The position numbers and the translations under genes were made by a program. DNA of 64,000 bases from Phycisphaera sp. (GTDB taxonomy: Bacteria; Planctomycetota; Phycisphaerae; Phycisphaerales; Phycisphaeraceae): contig WGMF01000012.1 of NCBI GenBank assembly GCA_016125215.1, positions 101,109 to 165,108 on the forward strand, read 5' to 3'. The number at the start of each line of letters is the position of its first letter. Position 1 is the stretch's first letter. Below the pieces are notes generated by a model that saw only the letters and a list, made by a program, of their open reading frames with translations, was not told where the DNA came from and searched no databases. Of the stretch, positions 60,732 through 64,000 are shown in pieces.

Positions 60732-60978
60732 GTTCCGCTGACCGTTCACCTGCCCCACCGCGTCAATGTCGCCCGCAACTGTTTTATCGGACGCGGTTTA
60801 TTGCCCGCGGCCCGGCTGCGATTTTTCTAGGTCGAAGCTTGTGAAGAAGTTGCGCACGCTTGACCGATCTTAAAACATAGCGAGCCGATGGCCGGTGCGC
60901 AGATGTTGCGCCCCGGATCGGGTTGTTTGGCGTCGCGTGGGGCGCCCCTCGTCTAATCAATGTCAACACCTCACCCCC

Positions 60979-63588
60979 TTGGCTGAAGACCCAACCAACC
61001 CGACGCCCGACGAGAACGCGGACCTCGAACTGCCCCCGGCCGATGCGCAGCGCCTGCCCGACGGCACGCTCCCGTGGTCGCAGGTCTGGCACGTCCCCGT
61101 CTTCATCCTCGGGCTGGTGATGCTCGGGCTGGGGGTCTACTGGTCGCTGCCCAGGCACGAGGCCTTCAACGTGCAGGCCCACCTCGACGACGCGGACCTC
61201 TACCTCAAAGCCGGCAACTTCGAGAAGGCCCACGAGATGCTCCTCACCGTCGAGCCGCACCTCAACGAAGACGCCAACACCCAGCAACTGGCCACCTACT
61301 GGACACAGGCCGGCGACCTGGTCTACCTCCAGCAGCGCGCCATGGGCGGCGACCTCAAAGAAAACAACGAACGCATCCGTGCCGCCTATTACCGCGCCTT
61401 GGAAGTCGGCAAGCCCATCGGTTACACGCTCGACGGCGAGCACCTGGGCCGTCTCGCGGAAACCCACGTCGCGCTCAACGAGAACGACAAGGCGCTGGCG
61501 CTCGTCGATGAGTTGCCCGCCCAGCCCGCCGAGCGCCGCTACCGCGTGGTCCGCAGGATGATCGATCGGCGACTGCAGCAACACGGGCCGACGGTCGAAG
61601 ACGAGCAGAATAAATTCACCGCGGTGATGCCGCTCGTGGACCGCTTCGTGGTGGAAGTGCAGCACGAGAGCAACCCGGCCTTGCGACGCGAGCAGCGCAT
61701 CTGGGCCATCACGCTGCGGGGTCGGGCGATGGTGCGCGACCGCGACGTGCCGCGTGCCACCACCTACCTGATGCAGGAACTCAGCCGACTCCAGCCCGAG
61801 GGCGAGCGCGACCTGGCGCCGCTATACATCCAGTTAGGCAAGGTGCTCTCGCTCAGCGGCGAATACCCCGACGCCCGTCGCTACCTGACCAAAGCCCGCG
61901 GCCTGCTCGACCCGCACGACCCGCTCCAGGGCCACGCGCTGGTCCTGCTGGGACAGATCGCCCTGGCCGAGTCCAACGACACCCAGACCGCAAGCGACCT
62001 GTTCACCCAGGCGGTGACCGGCTACCCCGACACCGATTTTGCCAGCGAGCACCACGAGGTCTACCTCGAAGGCCTCATCGGCCTTGCGGATGTCGAAGCC
62101 CAGACGCAACTGCACCGCGACGCGCAGGAACACTTCCTCATGGCCGCCAGGCTCCTGGCTGAGAACCGCTACCCGCCAGCCGAACCGTTGTCGAGGCTGG
62201 TGTCGTCCGTCAACGCCCGATACGACACGAGCTACGACGTCCGCAATTACCAGCAGGCCCTGGACTATCTCTCGATCCTTGGCGTGCTCTACCCGAAGGA
62301 GCTTCCGCCGGCGTCGCAGCTTCGCATGGCCGACGCCCACGAGCGTTTGGCTGAACAGCTCATCGAACAGGCTAAAAACATCCAGGTTTCCGACCGCGCG
62401 CTGTTGAGCGCCGACGGCGGTGCCCCCACGGGTGATGACCCGCAAGCCCCGCCGCCCTACGACCAGAGCAAGCTCAACCAGCTTGCCGCCACGCACTACG
62501 CCCAGGCCGGCGACCTTTACTACCGGTACGCCCAGGCCATGACCGGCGACGACCGGGAGTATGGCTCGAAACTCTGGCTCGCGGCCGAGGCGTACGACAA
62601 GGCCCAGCTCTACGACAAGTCCATCCGCTGCTGGGACGAATACGTCCAGACACGTGGCGAAGACCCCAAGCTCCTCGAAGCCATCAACCGCCTGGGCAAC
62701 GCCTACCTTGCGGACAACAAGCCCGAGGACGCCCAGCGTCAGTACGAACGCCTCGTCGAGAATTACACACGCACACCCGAGGCGTACAACAGCCTCGTGC
62801 CCCTTGCACAGTGTTATATCCTCGACGGCCGGACCGAAGACGCCCGCCGAACGCTCCGCCACGTGATTGAAGACCACGAGGCCATCACCCCCGAGAGCGA
62901 GGTCTACCGCGACGCGCTCGTGGAGCTGGGCAAGCTCGAATACAACCAGGGCCACTACTCGCAGGCCATCGAGAAGCTCACCGAAGCGGTCGAACGCTAC
63001 GGCGACACCCCGCAAGGCCCGATGCTGCGTTACCGGTTGGCGGATTCGCTGCGCCAGTCCGTGATCCCCATCGAGCACGACCTGCTCGAACCGCTGCCGC
63101 AGTCCAAGCAGCAGGCCCTCAGGAACGAGCGGTCGGCCCGCCTTGAAAAAGCGATGCGGCTCTTCGACGAGGCGATCCGCGGGATGGAGGGGGCGAACCC
63201 GCGCTCGCTCAATGACCTTGAGTCGGTCTGCCTGCGCAACGCCTACTTTTACCGTGCGGACGCCGCGTACGACCTGGGTCAGTTCAAGAAATCCATCGAC
63301 CTGTACGAGACCGCCAAGGACCGCTACGAACGCAACCCCGCGTCGCTCGTGGCCATGGTGCAGATCGTCAACGCCTACTGCGAACTGGGCATGAAACAAG
63401 AGGCGCGCGTGGCCAACAAGAACGCCCACGACCAGCTCAAGCGCATCCCCGACGAAGCCTTCGAGGACAAGAGCCTGCCCATGTCAAGACGCCACTGGCA
63501 GGACTGGCTGCGGTGGAACAGCGAGATCGATTTATTCGGCAGCGGCCCCCCCGGCTCGAGCGCCGACGCCAACAGCCGGACGAATTGA
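60979..63588 (+). CDS. Large membrane-anchored TPR protein
   Basis: The protein of about 869 residues has an acidic N-terminus, one membrane helix near residues 35-53 (VPVFILGLVMLGLGVYWSLP) and then about 800 residues of TPR-type helices, for example ADLYLKAGNFEKAHEMLLTV, LDYLSILGVLYPKE and LVELGKLEYNQGHYSQAIEK. It is a scaffold of unknown partner, probably exposed to the periplasm. The start is uncertain: I use TTG 60979, while ATG 60960 is one frame off. A single missing C in the run at 60974-60978 would give a natural start reading MSTPHPLAEDPTNPTP. Confidence 0.75.
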   Translation: MAEDPTNPTPDENADLELPPADAQRLPDGTLPWSQVWHVPVFILGLVMLGLGVYWSLPRHEAFNVQAHLDDADLYLKAGNFEKAHEMLLTVEPHLNEDANTQQLATYWTQAGDLVYLQQRAMGGDLKENNERIRAAYYRALEVGKPIGYTLDGEHLGRLAETHVALNENDKALALVDELPAQPAERRYRVVRRMIDRRLQQHGPTVEDEQNKFTAVMPLVDRFVVEVQHESNPALRREQRIWAITLRGRAMVRDRDVPRATTYLMQELSRLQPEGERDLAPLYIQLGKVLSLSGEYPDARRYLTKARGLLDPHDPLQGHALVLLGQIALAESNDTQTASDLFTQAVTGYPDTDFASEHHEVYLEGLIGLADVEAQTQLHRDAQEHFLMAARLLAENRYPPAEPLSRLVSSVNARYDTSYDVRNYQQALDYLSILGVLYPKELPPASQLRMADAHERLAEQLIEQAKNIQVSDRALLSADGGAPTGDDPQAPPPYDQSKLNQLAATHYAQAGDLYYRYAQAMTGDDREYGSKLWLAAEAYDKAQLYDKSIRCWDEYVQTRGEDPKLLEAINRLGNAYLADNKPEDAQRQYERLVENYTRTPEAYNSLVPLAQCYILDGRTEDARRTLRHVIEDHEAITPESEVYRDALVELGKLEYNQGHYSQAIEKLTEAVERYGDTPQGPMLRYRLADSLRQSVIPIEHDLLEPLPQSKQQALRNERSARLEKAMRLFDEAIRGMEGANPRSLNDLESVCLRNAYFYRADAAYDLGQFKKSIDLYETAKDRYERNPASLVAMVQIVNAYCELGMKQEARVANKNAHDQLKRIPDEAFEDKSLPMSRRHWQDWLRWNSEIDLFGSGPPGSSADANSRTN

Positions 63589-63957
63589 GAGCCGGTTTAG
63601 CCGCGGGTGAACGCGGATAAACGCAGATGGGATTTCAGAAAGCCGGCGATGTGATCGCCGGGAATCTTTAGCGGTTGCTGATAAAGAGAATGTTCCTGTT
63701 TCTTCCCTTGCGGGAACAAACGCCCATGGCCTCCGGGCGTGGGACCGGGCTGAGACAGCCCGGCTCGCATGGCGTGCGACGTTTCACATTTCAAAGAGAG
63801 CGGTGAAACGGTCCGCGGCTGTCGGTCGGGCCGGGCGTTTCGTCCGTGCGGGTGTGACATAGTGTTACTTACAATCTGTCACACGCACACGCGATCGCCT
63901 CGATCCGTCATGCCCGTCATCCCCCACGGCTTCTTCATCACGGGGGAAACTTCGGGG
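63589..63957. other. Gene-free region with hairpins and a dyad
   Basis: No gene is supported; an 87-residue minus-strand frame has no coding features. It holds a decayed repeat (63600-63619), a hairpin CCGGGCTG-AGA-CAGCCCGG (63745-63763), and GTGTGACA (63852-63859) paired with TGTCACAC (63877-63884). Inside the latter is the dyad TGACA-TAG-TGTTA. Confidence 0.6.
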
Positions 63958-64000
63958 GGTTCCGGGGGTTCCGGGGGTTCCGGGGGTTCCGGGGGTTCCG
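63958..64000. repeat. 9-bp tandem repeat running off the window end
   Basis: The unit TTCCGGGGG is repeated without change at least four times up to the last base, directly after AAACTTCGGGGGG. The array continues beyond the window, so its length is unknown. Confidence 0.9.

Noticed and set aside
63597..63860. 87-residue minus-strand ORF
   Set aside because: Covers hairpins and a decayed repeat, with no ribosome site or recognisable sequence.

Overview
The window is high-GC DNA that most resembles a planctomycete, probably of the Phycisphaerae type. This is inferred from several traits together: two exported proteins ending in PEP-CTERM anchors, a pseudopilin-like protein with the planctomycete-style layout, a XylR-type sugar regulator beside glycosidases, the CsrA/FliW/FlbD set typical of deep-branching flagellates, and intergenic DNA full of dispersed inverted repeats. 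No rRNA or other taxonomic marker is present, so the assignment is tentative.

Positions 1-10,490 hold a mixed segment: the tail of an unknown gene, two PEP-CTERM proteins, tRNA-Gly(CCC), a GH36 alpha-galactosidase-like enzyme, a pseudopilin-like protein, a XylR-like regulator, a LigD-phosphoesterase-like protein, a TPR lipoprotein and a DUF2961/GH172 protein. Positions 10,519-22,640 hold flagellar block 1, all on the minus strand: small ORF-flgF-flgG-flgA-flgH-flgI-flgJ-flgN-flgK-flgL-fliW-csrA-fliC. It is preceded by a good sigma-54 promoter and closed by a strong terminator after flagellin. Positions 22,881-29,445 are housekeeping and accessory genes (M42 peptidase, ABC ATPase, SO_0444-type Cu/Zn exporter with a fused HMA domain, MazG-like, DUF1802, argS). 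Positions 29,668-58,201 hold flagellar block 2, again all minus: FlgN/FliT-like protein-histidine kinase-sigma-54 regulator-flgB-flgC-fliE-fliF-fliG-fliH-fliI-fliJ-motE-like-fliK-flgD-orf-flgE-flbD-motA-motB-fliL-fliN-fliO-fliP-fliQ-fliR-flhB-flhA-flhF-flhG, then a membrane protein and fliA. Positions 58,728-63,588 (plus strand) carry prfB, a CrcB/DUF190 fluoride pair and a large TPR protein.

Together the two blocks encode almost a whole flagellum: export gate and ATPase complex, MS ring, rod, P and L rings, hook, junction, filament, stator, FlhF/FlhG placement system, and three regulatory layers. These layers are a two-component sigma-54 system, sigma-28, and FliW-CsrA control of flagellin translation. 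fliM is absent from its usual place between fliL and fliN; fliD, fliS and flgM are also not seen here.

The most interesting signals are: (1) a prfB programmed-frameshift site whose in-frame stop is TAA, not TGA, with no upstream Shine-Dalgarno-like stimulator; (2) a hairpin that places the flagellin Shine-Dalgarno in its loop next to csrA and fliW; (3) a recurring dyad TNACA-N3-TGTNA and a related TAATCA-N1-2-TGTNA word, found at operon junctions and inside genes where they force rare AT-rich codons; (4) the missing fliM, with a FliN whose N-terminus resembles the FliM EIDALL peptide; and (5) a possible internal start giving a free HMA metallochaperone from the exporter gene.
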